A stretch of DNA of 64,000 nucleotides, taken from assembly GCA_009773635.1 (NCBI GenBank), contig WSYC01000003.1, forward strand, positions 99,106-163,105. Direction: 5' to 3'. Below the pieces are notes generated by a model, which was not told where the DNA came from, did not search any database, and saw nothing but the letters and a program-made list of their open reading frames with translations. Below, one piece after another: positions 1-9,033 of this stretch. Both the position numbers and the translations under genes were made by a program. The DNA comes from Beijerinckiaceae bacterium. GTDB taxonomy: Bacteria > Pseudomonadota > Alphaproteobacteria > Rhizobiales > Beijerinckiaceae. Each line of letters starts with the position of its first letter. The stretch's first letter is position 1.

Positions 1-718
1 TGTCGAGCGGCACATCATGCGCCATCCCGTCACCGGCTTCACTCTGGAGCGGAAATCCGGGAATGCCGGAAGGCCCGCTTGCCGAAGCATCAAGATGCTT
101 CGCCGGGCCGCCCGCCTGGAATTCAACGAACCTCAACGCCCGATCCAGAAAGACCGAGGCAGCGTCATGAACCGTGAGCGCCGCATGTATCACATGTTCC
201 CGCCCGATGGACAGACCTAATTCTTGGGCGGAAAAGGCCCGGATCACGAGCGGGTTCCGCTTTCCCCGCGCCTTGCTGTGGGAGGCCCGCTGGAGCCGCG
301 CGACTTCGGCCTCCGAGCCATCGCTCGCCTGCACCAGTGCGAGCAGCCCGCCACGGATACCCTCGATCTTGGCAAAACCGCTGGTCACCGCCCCCGCCTT
401 GTTCGCGAGCGAAAACATCTGCAGCGCATCCTTGCGCAGGAGGTTGGCGACCTCGGTCGCGAGATCGTCAGAAACCGTCACCTTGGCCTTCAGCCCGCGC
501 TGGAAGGCTTTCCGCGCGATCGCCTGCTTCAGGATTTCAGCGGAATTCGTGACCCAGACGCCCCGTCCCGGCAGGCGGGCGCGGATATCGGGCACGACCT
601 GACCATCCGGCCCGGCGACGAAACGGATGAGATCGGAGACAGGGCGCACGCCGCGCGTGACGATGCACAGACGTGCTACCGCCTTGCGATCCGGGCCCTC
701 GTCTCCTTCCTCATCCAT
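1..718 (-). CDS. ylxR: YlxR/L7Ae-type RNA-binding protein, C-terminus cut by window edge
   Basis: Reading the minus strand from an ATG four bases after the nusA stop gives an open frame of at least 239 codons that runs off the window. Residues about 10-85 look like the YlxR (DUF448) fold, with RLCIVTRG and LPGRGVWV. Residues about 95-185 resemble an L7Ae-like RNA-binding domain (LANKAGAVTSGF). This two-domain form is the usual alphaproteobacterial version and is normally followed by infB, which should lie beyond the left edge. The position directly after nusA supports the call. YlxR is thought to bind RNA or ribosomes; its exact role here is inferred only from the family. Confidence 0.88.
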   Translation of the reverse strand, partial: MDEEGDEGPDRKAVARLCIVTRGVRPVSDLIRFVAGPDGQVVPDIRARLPGRGVWVTNSAEILKQAIARKAFQRGLKAKVTVSDDLATEVANLLRKDALQMFSLANKAGAVTSGFAKIEGIRGGLLALVQASDGSEAEVARLQRASHSKARGKRNPLVIRAFSAQELGLSIGREHVIHAALTVHDAASVFLDRALRFVEFQAGGPAKHLDASASGPSGIPGFPLQSEAGDGMAHDVPLD

Positions 719-722
719 GCCA

Positions 723-2318
723 TCAGCCTTCTTCGCCGGCTTCGACGTCTTCTTCCATATCGTCTTCGGCAGCAGCCTCGACCCAGCCTGCGGCAACGCG
801 CGCGGCCATGATCATGGCTTCCGCCTCGGCACGGGAGACGTCGAGCTCCGAAAGATAGCCGGTGTAGCGGGTCGTCTCGCTGCCCTTCTTCTCGGTCCAG
901 CCAACGAGATCATCGGTGGCACAGCCCGCGAGATCCTCGACGGACTTGACGTCATTCTCGCCGAAAGCAACCAGCATGGCAGAGGTGACGCCCGGAATTT
1001 CCGTGAGCGCATCCTCGACCCCGAGTTCCCGACGGCGCGACTGGCGCTCGCTTTCGATGCGCTCGAGATAGCCCCGCGCGCGGGCCTGAAGTTCATCCGC
1101 CGTTTCAGCATCAAACCCTTCGATCGACAGCACATCCGCGCGGTCGACGTAGGCGATTTCCTCAATGGTCGCAAAGCCTTCGGAAGCCAGCAACTGGCCG
1201 ACCATCTCGTCGACATCGAGCGCTTCGCAGAAGAGCTTCGAGCGCTCGACGAATTCCTTCTGGCGACGCTCGGATTCCTCGGCTTCCGTGACGATATCGA
1301 TGTTCCAGCCGGTGAGCTGGGACGCCAGACGCACGTTCTGGCCACGGCGGCCGATTGCGAGGCTGAGCTGATCATCGGGGACGACGACCTCGATGCGCTC
1401 GCTCTCCTCATCAAGCACGACCTTGGCGACCTCTGCCGGCTGCAGCGCATTGACGAGGAAGGTCGCGATATTGTCTGACCACGGAATGATATCGACGCGC
1501 TCGCCCTGCAACTCCTGCACCACCGCCTGGACGCGGCTGCCGCGCATGCCGACGCAGGCGCCGACCGGATCGATCGAGCTGTCGCGGGAAATCACCGCGA
1601 TTTTCGCGCGGCTGCCCGGATCACGGGCCACGGCCTTGATCTCGATGACACCGTCATAGATTTCCGGCACTTCCTGCATGAACAGCTTCGCCATGAACAT
1701 GGGATGCGTGCGGGACAGGAAAATCTGCGGCCCGCGCGTCTCGCGGCGCACATCGAAGAGATAGGAGCGGATGCGATCGCCCGGGCGGAACACCTCGCGC
1801 GGGATCAGCTCGTCGCGGCGGATGACCGCTTCGCCCTTGCCGAGATCGACGATCACATTGCCGTATTCGACACGCTTGACGACGCCGTTGATGATTTCGC
1901 CGATACGATCCTTGAACTCGTCATACTGACGATCCCGCTCGGCTTCGCGCACCTTCTGGGTGATGACCTGTTTGGCCGACTGCGCGGCCATGCGGCCGAA
2001 CTCAACCGGCGGCAGCGGCTCGGAGAAGGTGTCGCCGACCTGCGCGGCCGGGTTCTTCTTGCGGGCTTCCGCAAGGTCCATCTCGCGCGAGTCATTCTCT
2101 ACGGCATCGACCACCTGCATGATCCGCGTCAGCCGCACCTCACCCGATTTCGGGTGGATTTCGGCGCGGATGTCGGTCTCGCTGCCGTAACGGGAACGCG
2201 CGATCTTGGCGTAGGCATCTTCCATGGCGCCCAGAACGATCTCGCGATCGATCGACTTCTCACGCGCGACCGCATCGGCGATCTGCAACAGCTCGAGGCG
2301 GTTTGCACTGACTGACAT
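723..2318 (-). CDS. nusA: Transcription termination/antitermination factor NusA
   Basis: This 531-residue protein binds RNA polymerase and nascent RNA and modulates pausing, termination and antitermination. In order it has the N-terminal polymerase-binding domain (about 1-130), an S1 domain (about 137-200, with VVKRVEYGNVIVDLG), two KH domains whose GxxG loops are seen as VGMRGSRV and IGRRGQNV, and two C-terminal helix-hairpin-helix type repeats (IEGFDAETADEL, IPGVTSAML). The tail is strongly acidic (EDDMEEDVEAGEEG). Its length matches alphaproteobacterial NusA. It lies 69 bases after rimP and its stop nearly abuts ylxR, giving the classic rimP-nusA-ylxR order of one transcript. Confidence 0.98.
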   Translation of the reverse strand: MSVSANRLELLQIADAVAREKSIDREIVLGAMEDAYAKIARSRYGSETDIRAEIHPKSGEVRLTRIMQVVDAVENDSREMDLAEARKKNPAAQVGDTFSEPLPPVEFGRMAAQSAKQVITQKVREAERDRQYDEFKDRIGEIINGVVKRVEYGNVIVDLGKGEAVIRRDELIPREVFRPGDRIRSYLFDVRRETRGPQIFLSRTHPMFMAKLFMQEVPEIYDGVIEIKAVARDPGSRAKIAVISRDSSIDPVGACVGMRGSRVQAVVQELQGERVDIIPWSDNIATFLVNALQPAEVAKVVLDEESERIEVVVPDDQLSLAIGRRGQNVRLASQLTGWNIDIVTEAEESERRQKEFVERSKLFCEALDVDEMVGQLLASEGFATIEEIAYVDRADVLSIEGFDAETADELQARARGYLERIESERQSRRRELGVEDALTEIPGVTSAMLVAFGENDVKSVEDLAGCATDDLVGWTEKKGSETTRYTGYLSELDVSRAEAEAMIMAARVAAGWVEAAAEDDMEEDVEAGEEG

Positions 2319-2387
2319 GGGTTCCTCCGTCTGGTTCTTCTGGGGGTGCCGGGTTGCCGGTCACCTGATCGGAATGGGATGGTTCGG

Positions 2388-3083
2388 CTAATGCTTCTTG
2401 AAACGCCCGGGGCCGCTGGGCTTCTTGACAGGTTTGATCGGACGCGGCGCACGGGGTGCAAGCTTGGCCAGCGTTTCGGGTGCCGGCACGGCGGCTTCGC
2501 CCCCTTCCTCGTCGTCCTCGTCGAGGCCTGCGAGGCGCAGGGCTTCCTTGCCGCGTCGGAGCGATTCCTCAATCACCGCATCGGTCAGCACGAGGCGCGC
2601 CTCGGCGATATCGCGGATATCGAGCACGGGACGCTGGTTTTCGCCTTCCGGCACATCGGGGAGCAGGATCGTCACCTTCTCGCCCTCGACCGCATCGATG
2701 AAGCCCCGGTAGCGCTTGCGACCATCGACCGCGATCGCCATCTCGATGCGTGCATCAAAGCCGATCCAGCGCGAGAAATCGCTGACGCGCACCAGCGGGC
2801 GATCAATGCCCGGCGAGGAAATCTCGAGATGATACTGGACCGAGATCGGGTCCTCGACATCCAGCAGCGGTGCAACGGCGCGGCTCACGGCCTCGCAATC
2901 GTTCACGCCCATGGTGCCATCCGGCTTTTCCGCCATGATCTGAACCGTGCAGCCGTTGAGGCCGGAGACCTTCACGCGCACCAGACGATACCCGAGCGAG
3001 CGGATCATCGGGTCGACGATCCGTCCGACGCGCTGCGCGACTCCGTTTTCGGTGATGAGTCTGGGCTCGTTGAGTTCGTCCAT
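2388..3083 (-). CDS. rimP: Ribosome maturation factor RimP
   Basis: RimP (231 residues) helps assemble the 30S ribosomal subunit. The N-terminal half carries the usual RimP signatures ([52 protein letters not shown]), followed by the Sm-like C-terminal domain ([30 protein letters not shown]). After about residue 185 there is a basic, proline-rich tail ([21 protein letters not shown]), a common alphaproteobacterial extension. It starts with ATG and has an AAGGAAAG ribosome-binding site just upstream. It heads the rimP-nusA-ylxR operon. The 240-base leader upstream includes the terminator of the preceding gene. Confidence 0.97.
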   Translation of the reverse strand: MDELNEPRLITENGVAQRVGRIVDPMIRSLGYRLVRVKVSGLNGCTVQIMAEKPDGTMGVNDCEAVSRAVAPLLDVEDPISVQYHLEISSPGIDRPLVRVSDFSRWIGFDARIEMAIAVDGRKRYRGFIDAVEGEKVTILLPDVPEGENQRPVLDIRDIAEARLVLTDAVIEESLRRGKEALRLAGLDEDDEEGGEAAVPAPETLAKLAPRAPRPIKPVKKPSGPGRFKKH

Positions 3084-3216
3084 GTCTTTCCTTTATCGGG
3101 CCAGAAGGCCCGATGATCCCTCGCACAAGCTCGGCAGCGCCGTCGCGCCTGACCTCGGCTTTCAGCCTCGGTGCGCTGCCCGCCCGAAGCGTCCGAAATC
3201 TCTGTCTGCGGGCCAC

Positions 3217-3251
3217 CAAAACAAAAAGAGCGGGTCCGTCTCCGGCCCACC
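3217..3251 (-). terminator. Rho-independent terminator after the small membrane-protein gene
   Basis: On the minus strand a GC-rich stem (GGGTGGGCCG, GAGA loop, CGG-A-CCCGCTC with one bulge) is followed directly by TTTTTGTTTT. It lies about 75 bases past the stop of the 92-residue gene and 130 bases before rimP. It probably ends the metK-trmB side of the strand, though an attenuator role in the rimP leader is possible. Confidence 0.7.
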
Positions 3252-3325
3252 CTGTTTTCGCGTATGACCCCGCGTAAACTGAGATTGATGAAACCCGGAT
3301 ACGCCGGTATCAATCAAAAATCAAG

Positions 3326-3604
3326 CTAATTGGAACCGTCGGGGGGCTGGCGATCGAAATTCGAGAGCCCTGACAGGAGATACCCGATCAGCCCGCCGAT
3401 CAGGGCCGCCAGCGTCTGCCCATCCAGAAGCTTCTCCATGCCGAGGATCAGGATGATCGGCAGCAGGAAGACAACGGCGATGAACTGAACGGCGCGAACG
3501 CCAATCGCCTTTTTGGTGGCAATCCGATGCCACATGAAGCCGATGAAGCCGATCGGCAGCATGAGGGCGGCGATGAGTTCAACGTATTCCTTGACAGTAT
3601 CCAT
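3326..3604 (-). CDS. Small hypothetical membrane protein (92 aa)
   Basis: I do not recognise a named family. The 92-residue product has three hydrophobic stretches: about residues 8-25 (LIAALMLPIGFIGFMW), 39-56 (VQFIAVVFLLPIILILGM) and 65-82 (ALIGGLIGYLLSGLS). They suggest three membrane helices with a short basic loop (HRIATKKAIGVR) after the first. It begins 33 bases after trmB on the same strand and is followed by a terminator, so it may be the last gene of a metK-trmB transcript. Base composition and codon use resemble the neighbours, which argues for a real gene. Function is unknown. Confidence 0.7.
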   Translation of the reverse strand: MDTVKEYVELIAALMLPIGFIGFMWHRIATKKAIGVRAVQFIAVVFLLPIILILGMEKLLDGQTLAALIGGLIGYLLSGLSNFDRQPPDGSN

Positions 3605-3637
3605 TCTTCAAAACCCCTGATCAAAATGCAGCGGGTT

Positions 3638-4363
3638 TCATCCTAACGCATGCCGCCGGAAGCGGAAATAGCCGGGCACGCGGCCTTCGCGCAGCGCCTT
3701 TTCCTCGTAGCGGGTGCGGTGCCATTCCGGCCAGGGCTGACGCCAGTCATCCGCCGTCTCCGCACACCAGACCAGCGTGTCCTGCTGCGCGATGCGGGCC
3801 AGCGTCCAGCCGGCGTAATCATCGATATCGGTCGCAAAGCGCAGCTCGCACCCCTGCTTGAGCACGCGCGCGACCTCCGCAAGAAAATCGTCGTCGACGA
3901 TCCGGCGCTTGCGCTGCCGGCGTTTCGGCCAGGGGTCGGGGTAAAGGAGATAGACCCGGTCGAGGCTGGCATCGGGCAACGCGGCCAGCACCTCGCGCGC
4001 ATCCCCGCGCAAGGCCCGGATGTTGGTGAGCCCGTCCTGCTCGATCGCCGCCAGCAGCTTGGCAACGCCGTTGAGGAAGGGCTCGACGCCGAAATAGCCG
4101 ATTTCCGGATGCAACTTCGCCATCGCCGCGAGATGTTCGCCGCCACCAAAGCCGATCTCCAGCATCAGGGCTTCAGGCTGGCCGGAGAACAGGGCAGCCG
4201 GTTCATCCTTGAGCGCAGCGACATCGATCGCCAGCGCCGGCAACATCGTGGCCATGCGTCCGACCTGGGCGGCGCGCAGCGCCTTGCCCTTCGAGCGGCC
4301 ATAAAGCTGACGGCGAGGCCCCGTTTCAGGAGCCTCGCCGCCGGATTTGCTGTCAATCGTCAC
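3638..4363 (-). CDS. trmB: tRNA (guanosine(46)-N7)-methyltransferase TrmB
   Basis: TrmB uses S-adenosylmethionine to methylate G46 in the variable loop of tRNAs. The SAM-binding loop is visible as GFGGGEH at about residues 71-77 and the family motif DPWPK at about 143-147, followed by the basic KRRQRKRR. The C-terminus carries RTRYEEKALREGR and GYFRFRR, typical of TrmB. I chose the GTG start 16 bases after the metK stop (241 residues, MTIDSKSGG). A longer reading frame would overlap metK by about 60 bases and adds a low-quality N-terminus. The pairing with metK is apt, since MetK makes the methyl donor TrmB uses. Confidence 0.95.
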   Translation of the reverse strand: MTIDSKSGGEAPETGPRRQLYGRSKGKALRAAQVGRMATMLPALAIDVAALKDEPAALFSGQPEALMLEIGFGGGEHLAAMAKLHPEIGYFGVEPFLNGVAKLLAAIEQDGLTNIRALRGDAREVLAALPDASLDRVYLLYPDPWPKRRQRKRRIVDDDFLAEVARVLKQGCELRFATDIDDYAGWTLARIAQQDTLVWCAETADDWRQPWPEWHRTRYEEKALREGRVPGYFRFRRHALG

Positions 4364-4379
4364 GGCAGCCGCCACAAGA

Positions 4380-5591
4380 TCAGGCGAGGGCCTTCTTGAT
4401 CGCCGGGACAAGATCGGTCTTCTCCCAGGAGAAGCCGCCATCGCGCGATGCCTTGCGGCCGAAGTGGCCGTAAGCCGACGTGCGGGCGTAGATCGCCTTG
4501 TTGAGGCTGAGCTGCTGGCGGATGCCGCGCGGGCTCAGATCCATGATCTCCGGCAGGATCGCCTCGAGCTTGGCTTCGTCGGCCTTGCCGGTCGCGGTGC
4601 CGTGCAGATCGACATAGACCGAAAGCGGCTTTGCGACGCCGATGGCATAGGAGAGCTGGATCGTGCAGCGCTCGGCAAGGCCGGCCGCCACAACGTTCTT
4701 CGCGAGGTAGCGCGCGGCATAGGCCGCCGAGCGGTCGACCTTGGTCGGGTCCTTGCCGGAGAACGCGCCGCCGCCATGCGGGGCCGCACCGCCGTAGGTG
4801 TCGACGATGATCTTGCGGCCGGTGAGGCCGGCGTCGCCATCCGGGCCGCCGATCACGAAGGCGCCGGTCGGGTTGACGTGCCAGACCGTATCCTTCGAGA
4901 CCCAGCCGGCGGGAAGCGTCTCGCGGATGATCGGCTCGACGATCTTCTGGATGTCCTTGGAGGTCAGCTTCGCGTCGAGATGCTGGGTCGAGAGCACGAT
5001 CTGCGTCACGCCGACCGGCTTGCCGTTCTCGTATTTCACGGTGACCTGGCTCTTGGCATCCGGGCCGAGCACGCCGCAGCCCTTTTCGCCGGCCTTGCGG
5101 GCCACGGTGAGCACTTCGAGGATCTTGTGGGCATAGTAGATCGGCGCCGGCATCAGTTCCGGCGTTTCCTTGCACGCATAGCCGAACATGATGCCCTGAT
5201 CGCCGGCGCCTTCGTCCTTGTTGCCGGAGGCATCAACGCCCTGCGCGATATGCGCGGACTGGGGATGCAGCAGCACATCGATCTTGGCCTTCTTCCAGTG
5301 GAAGCCGTCCTGCTCGTAGCCGATCGCGCGGATTGCCTTGCGGGCGACGCTCTTGACCTTGGATTTCATCGCCTTGTCGTCGAGCGAGGTGCGGACTTCA
5401 CCGGCGATCACAACGCGATTGGTCGTGGCCAGGGTTTCGCACGCAACGCGAACCTGCGCCGGGTCCATGCCCGCCTTCGCAGCTTCACGGAAGAAGAGAT
5501 CGACCACTTCGTCCGAAATCCGGTCACAGACCTTGTCCGGATGACCTTCGGAAACGGATTCAGAGGTGAAAAGATACGAGGACCGCGCCAC
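4380..5591 (-). CDS. metK: S-adenosylmethionine synthetase MetK
   Basis: MetK makes S-adenosylmethionine from methionine and ATP in the cytoplasm. The 403-residue product has the N-terminal signature [13 protein letters not shown] (GHPDK at 16-20), the hexapeptide [12 protein letters not shown], the glycine-rich [15 protein letters not shown] and the C-terminal YGHFGR. The start is GTG, preceded by AGGGAGCTCACC, a good ribosome-binding site. A longer frame upstream adds residues unlike other MetK proteins. Codon 1 is about 200 bases downstream of an XRE regulator gene on the same strand. That gap holds a likely promoter and a perfect palindrome. I looked for a SAM riboswitch there and did not recognise one. 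Confidence 0.97.
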   Translation of the reverse strand: MARSSYLFTSESVSEGHPDKVCDRISDEVVDLFFREAAKAGMDPAQVRVACETLATTNRVVIAGEVRTSLDDKAMKSKVKSVARKAIRAIGYEQDGFHWKKAKIDVLLHPQSAHIAQGVDASGNKDEGAGDQGIMFGYACKETPELMPAPIYYAHKILEVLTVARKAGEKGCGVLGPDAKSQVTVKYENGKPVGVTQIVLSTQHLDAKLTSKDIQKIVEPIIRETLPAGWVSKDTVWHVNPTGAFVIGGPDGDAGLTGRKIIVDTYGGAAPHGGGAFSGKDPTKVDRSAAYAARYLAKNVVAAGLAERCTIQLSYAIGVAKPLSVYVDLHGTATGKADEAKLEAILPEIMDLSPRGIRQQLSLNKAIYARTSAYGHFGRKASRDGGFSWEKTDLVPAIKKALA

Positions 5592-5675
5592 GGTGAGCTC
5601 CCTTGCCTGGACTTTCGGAACGGGCAGAACGACACCCGCTGATAGCGGACGCATCCCCAGTGCCGACGGGCGCGT

Positions 5676-5704
5676 CTCTTGTCCCAGATTGCGCGAGGGG
5701 TCAA
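5676..5704 (-). promoter_or_regulatory. Putative metK promoter
   Basis: On the minus strand TTGACC is followed, after 17 bases, by CAAGAG. The -35 matches the TTGAC core favoured in alphaproteobacteria; the -10 is weak, as is common in this group. The perfect palindrome lies just upstream of the -35. Inferred, with no experimental support. Confidence 0.35.
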
Positions 5705-5709
5705 GTCTC

Positions 5710-5731
5710 TTTGGCGAACGAGTTCGCCAAA
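5710..5731. promoter_or_regulatory. Perfect 10-bp-arm palindrome upstream of metK (candidate operator)
   Basis: The arm TTTGGCGAAC is followed after GA by its exact reverse complement, GTTCGCCAAA. It lies between the XRE regulator and metK, just upstream of the possible metK -35. No T-tract follows on either strand, so it does not look like an intrinsic terminator. A dimeric repressor or activator site is the likeliest reading, but the binding protein is not known. Confidence 0.5.
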
Positions 5732-5791
5732 AAGAACAGGTAATGCGAAAAAAGAAACGATGTGGTGCAGGTCACGCGCAAATTGCGCGGG

Positions 5792-6226
5792 TTAACCCTT
5801 GCGTTGCCCGTCCACCAGCGTCGTCACGAGGTCCACAACGCGCCGGCGCACCCTGAGGTCATCGATCGAGGCAAAGGCGCGCGCCAGGGCGACGCCCTCG
5901 GGGGTCGAGAAGATGTCGATCGTGTAGTCCGCCTGGGCGTTTTCTGCAAAACCGACGGCCATCGCGATGTTTTCGTCCCGGGGTGCACCGTCAAAGAAAA
6001 AGGATACCGGTACACCCAGAACCTGGGCGATGTTCTGCATTCGGCTGGCGCTGATGCGGTTGGTACCCTTCTCGTATTTCTGGATTTGCTGAAAGGTGAC
6101 GCCAAGCGCCTCACCAAGCTTCTCCTGGCTCATGCCAACGGTGATCCGGCGCATGCGGACGCGGCTACCGACGTGGCGATCAACGGGGCTCGGTGCTTTT
6201 TTCATCAGGTGTTCGTCAGCCAACAT
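5792..6226 (-). CDS. XRE-family helix-turn-helix transcriptional regulator
   Basis: This 144-residue protein has an N-terminal XRE/Cro-type helix-turn-helix at about residues 18-75 (RVRMRRITVGMSQEKLGEAL, TFQQIQKYEKGTNRIS, LGVPVSFFF), followed by about 65 residues with no recognised domain, probably for dimerisation. This regulator between metK and lnt is a conserved Rhizobiales gene. The ATG chosen has GAGGATATT just before it. An internal ATG seven codons in has no ribosome-binding site. Because metK and the palindrome lie immediately downstream, it may control metK or itself, but that is inference. What it senses is unknown. Confidence 0.9.
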   Translation of the reverse strand: MLADEHLMKKAPSPVDRHVGSRVRMRRITVGMSQEKLGEALGVTFQQIQKYEKGTNRISASRMQNIAQVLGVPVSFFFDGAPRDENIAMAVGFAENAQADYTIDIFSTPEGVALARAFASIDDLRVRRRVVDLVTTLVDGQRKG

Positions 6227-6309
6227 AATATCCTCGGTTCTCGATATCGGGCAGCGGGTAGTATGCCGGCAAAATTATCCAGCGGAAACGCGGAATTTGT
6301 GAAAAAAAC

Positions 6310-7965
6310 TCACTCTCCACGCCTACCCAGAAGCGCTAACAGGAAATACATAATCATAACGGACGCGAAACTATACCAGTTCGCCCAGCGATACAACGTG
6401 TTTGGCAGGCCTGTGGGTAACGGCGAATCCAGGACATCCGCGACACCGAGCGGCAGGGAGGCAAGCTCCCGGCCATAGGGGTCGAAGACCGCAGATACAC
6501 CACTGTTCGCAGCCCGCACCAACGGTTGGCCAAACTCAACCGCGCGCATCCTTGCCTGAGCAAGATGCTGGTATGGGCCAAAGGTATTACCGAACCACGC
6601 GTCATTTGTCACGCTGATGAATACACTTTCTCCGCGCATATCTGTTGCCAATTCATGCGGAAAGATCGATTCGAAGCAGATGATCGGGATCACTGCCGGC
6701 AACCCGGCAATCGCCAGCGGCTTTCGGACAGGGCTTGCCGAGAAGCCGCCGATGACCTTGACGAACTGCTCAAGGCCCATCGCGCGCAGAAAGCGATCGA
6801 ACGGCAGATATTCGCCGAAAGGCACGAGGTGGACCTTGTCGTAGGTCCCGATGATCCCGGTCTTGTCGAGAGCCTGCATTGAATTGAAATAGCGATAGCG
6901 TGATTCGCCGGAGGGCTCAGCCAGCGGCTCGGCGCGCACCGAGCCCGTGATCAGCTGCGTTCCCGGTGGCAGGAATCGGGTGATAGCCTCCAGCGCCCTC
7001 GGTGTCCGCTCGAGAACGAAGGGAAACGGGGATTCCGGCCAGATCAGATGCGTCACATCCGCAACACCGGAAGCGTGCGCGCCCTTGGCGACATCGCTCA
7101 GCGCAAAGAACTGCTCGAGAACCGCCGCACCATCCTGCTGCTGATTCTTGATGTCCTGAGCTATATTGGGTTGCATGATCCTGAGCTTGACGTTCGGAAC
7201 CATTGCCAGCACCGAATAATCGATTCGAAGGCCTCCGGCGGACTGAAGCCGGACCCAGCCGAAGGCCGCCATGCCGCAAAGCGCGACGGCTGCCAATACC
7301 GGCAGACCCCAGCGCGCAAGGCCGCTCCGGCCGGTCAGGATCACGGCCGGTGCCGCGAAGATCACGAAGGCCAGCAACCCAAGCCCCTCGCTTCCGATGA
7401 CCGACGCCAGCTGGACGAGCACGAGGTGATTGGCAAAAGCCTGCCCGAAGCTGTTCCAGGGAAAGCCGGTGAAAACCCAGCCCCTCAACCACTCGGATAC
7501 GCCAAGCCCAAACGCCAGCGCAAAAACCCTCAGCGCGCCCGGTGACCAGAAAAGATGCGCGAGCGCCAGACCCAAAGCCGGAAACAGCGCCAGCACCGCC
7601 GGCAACCCGACGACGCCGAGCGGCATGAGCCAGAGGAACGCATCACCCCCGACGATGAAGGCCGCGCCAAGCCACCACAGGCCCGCCAGGAAATAGCCGA
7701 ACCCGAACCACCAGCCGATCAGAAAAGCCCCCGTCAACCCGCGCACCGACGCGCGCCGACCCCCGACAAGGCCGTCGAGGAGCCAGACCAGCAGCGGAAA
7801 ACTGATGAGATAGGCCGGCAGGAAATCGATCGGTTGCATCGCCAGAGCGGCGATACCGCCTGCAAGAAGCGCCAGGGCATATCGGATCCGCCCGCTCGCA
7901 AGCAGGATGGCGCTGAACCACTCCTGTGTCTGGGCGGGTATCCCGCGAGAGCTTGACGTTGCCAT
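6310..7965 (-). CDS. lnt: Apolipoprotein N-acyltransferase Lnt
   Basis: Lnt transfers an acyl chain from phospholipid to the N-terminal cysteine of lipoproteins in the inner membrane, the last step of lipoprotein maturation before Lol sorting. About 230 N-terminal residues form a set of hydrophobic helices (LALLAGGIAALAMQPIDFLP and following). The nitrilase-like domain carries the catalytic triad: Glu near 310 (IWPESPFPF), Lys near 377 (YDKVHLVPFGEY) and Cys near 430 (PIICFESIFP). A last hydrophobic helix closes the protein (551 residues). I prefer the ATG at MATSSSRG over a TTG five codons upstream. It follows corC, as in many alphaproteobacteria. Confidence 0.96.
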   Translation of the reverse strand: MATSSSRGIPAQTQEWFSAILLASGRIRYALALLAGGIAALAMQPIDFLPAYLISFPLLVWLLDGLVGGRRASVRGLTGAFLIGWWFGFGYFLAGLWWLGAAFIVGGDAFLWLMPLGVVGLPAVLALFPALGLALAHLFWSPGALRVFALAFGLGVSEWLRGWVFTGFPWNSFGQAFANHLVLVQLASVIGSEGLGLLAFVIFAAPAVILTGRSGLARWGLPVLAAVALCGMAAFGWVRLQSAGGLRIDYSVLAMVPNVKLRIMQPNIAQDIKNQQQDGAAVLEQFFALSDVAKGAHASGVADVTHLIWPESPFPFVLERTPRALEAITRFLPPGTQLITGSVRAEPLAEPSGESRYRYFNSMQALDKTGIIGTYDKVHLVPFGEYLPFDRFLRAMGLEQFVKVIGGFSASPVRKPLAIAGLPAVIPIICFESIFPHELATDMRGESVFISVTNDAWFGNTFGPYQHLAQARMRAVEFGQPLVRAANSGVSAVFDPYGRELASLPLGVADVLDSPLPTGLPNTLYRWANWYSFASVMIMYFLLALLGRRGE

Positions 7966-8103
7966 CACATCCGTAACCAACCCGGAACCGAAACTATTGG
8001 CGAATCACGCCAACGCACGAGGACTACCGGTTGAAGTCATCCTTGGGAACCACCATCCGGTTGACACCGGAACAATCAAGCCCTGAACTTTGTCGCCGCA
8101 CGC

Positions 8104-9033
8104 CTAGGCGATGCTCTCGCCGGGCGGGATTGGCGCAATTTTGATGCGTTTCAGGCGGCGCGAATCACCGTCCAGCACCGTGAAAACCAGCCCGACGGGA
8201 ACCGTGACGACCTCCCCCTTGACCGGAACACGCCCGAGAAACGCCGTGACATAGCCGCCGATCGTGCCGATATCATGCTCGTCGCTCGCCGGTTCCAGCT
8301 CGACATTCATCAGCCGGGCAACATCGTCGATCGCGGCGTGCGCGTTGATGGCGATCGCGCCGTCCCCGAGCGTTTCGACCTCGGCATCCTCGATGATATC
8401 GTGCTCGTCCTCGATCTCGCCGACGATGATTTCGAGAAGATCTTCCAGCGACACCAGCCCGTCGGTGGCGCCATATTCATCGATCACCAGCGCCATGTGG
8501 ATGCGCTTGGCCTGCATTTCCAGCAGCAGATCGAGCGCGGGCATCGATCCCGGCGCGAACAGCACCGGCCGGATGAGGTCGATATCGGCGATTTTTGCGT
8601 CCAGCGCGACGGATTCGAGCCGCGCGAACATGTCGCGGATGTGGATCATGCCGCGGGGATCATCCAGCGTTTCGGAATAGACCGGCAGCCGGGAATGTGC
8701 GGCAGAGGCGAACAATTCACGCAAATCGGAAAAGCGTGCGCCATCGGAAATCCCGATGATCGAACCTCGCGGCACCATGACATCCTGCACGCGGATATCA
8801 CGCGCCGTCAGCAGATTGCGCAGGATCCGCTTTTCCTCGCGCGTGAAATCATCGGTTTCGCGCTCCTCGGATTCCTCGAGAGCATCCTCGAGATCGTCGC
8901 GGATCGAGGCCGGTGCCTTCAGGCCGAGCGCGATCTTGAACCGTTCGATCCAGGAATCGTGACGTTCCTTGGGCGCATCCTTCCGGAGCGCCTCCGACGT
9001 GCTGTTGCGTTCCGTGCTATCGTCCTGGCTCAT
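8104..9033 (-). CDS. corC: CorC/HlyC-type CBS-domain protein
   Basis: This 309-residue protein lacks the membrane DUF21 part and matches the CorC form. A paired CBS region spans about residues 85-215 (VQDVMVPRGSIIGI, SRLPVYSETLDDPRGMIHIRD, HMALVIDEYGATDGLVSLED). It is followed by the CorC_HlyC transporter-associated domain at about 225-305 (IGGYVTAFLGRVPVKGEVV). Such proteins are linked to magnesium and cobalt handling, but the function is poorly fixed. The start codon shares one base with the ybeY stop (TGATG), pointing to translational coupling within phoH-ybeY-corC-lnt, a widely conserved order. Confidence 0.93.
   Translation of the reverse strand: MSQDDSTERNSTSEALRKDAPKERHDSWIERFKIALGLKAPASIRDDLEDALEESEERETDDFTREEKRILRNLLTARDIRVQDVMVPRGSIIGISDGARFSDLRELFASAAHSRLPVYSETLDDPRGMIHIRDMFARLESVALDAKIADIDLIRPVLFAPGSMPALDLLLEMQAKRIHMALVIDEYGATDGLVSLEDLLEIIVGEIEDEHDIIEDAEVETLGDGAIAINAHAAIDDVARLMNVELEPASDEHDIGTIGGYVTAFLGRVPVKGEVVTVPVGLVFTVLDGDSRRLKRIKIAPIPPGESIA

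Noticed and set aside
5710..5731. Intrinsic terminator for the XRE gene
   Set aside because: The palindrome is perfect, but no run of T follows on the minus strand (AAAGAGAC), so termination is unlikely.
5592..5791. SAM riboswitch before metK
   Set aside because: I looked for SAM-II and SAM/SAH motifs and saw none. A palindrome and a promoter explain the region better.
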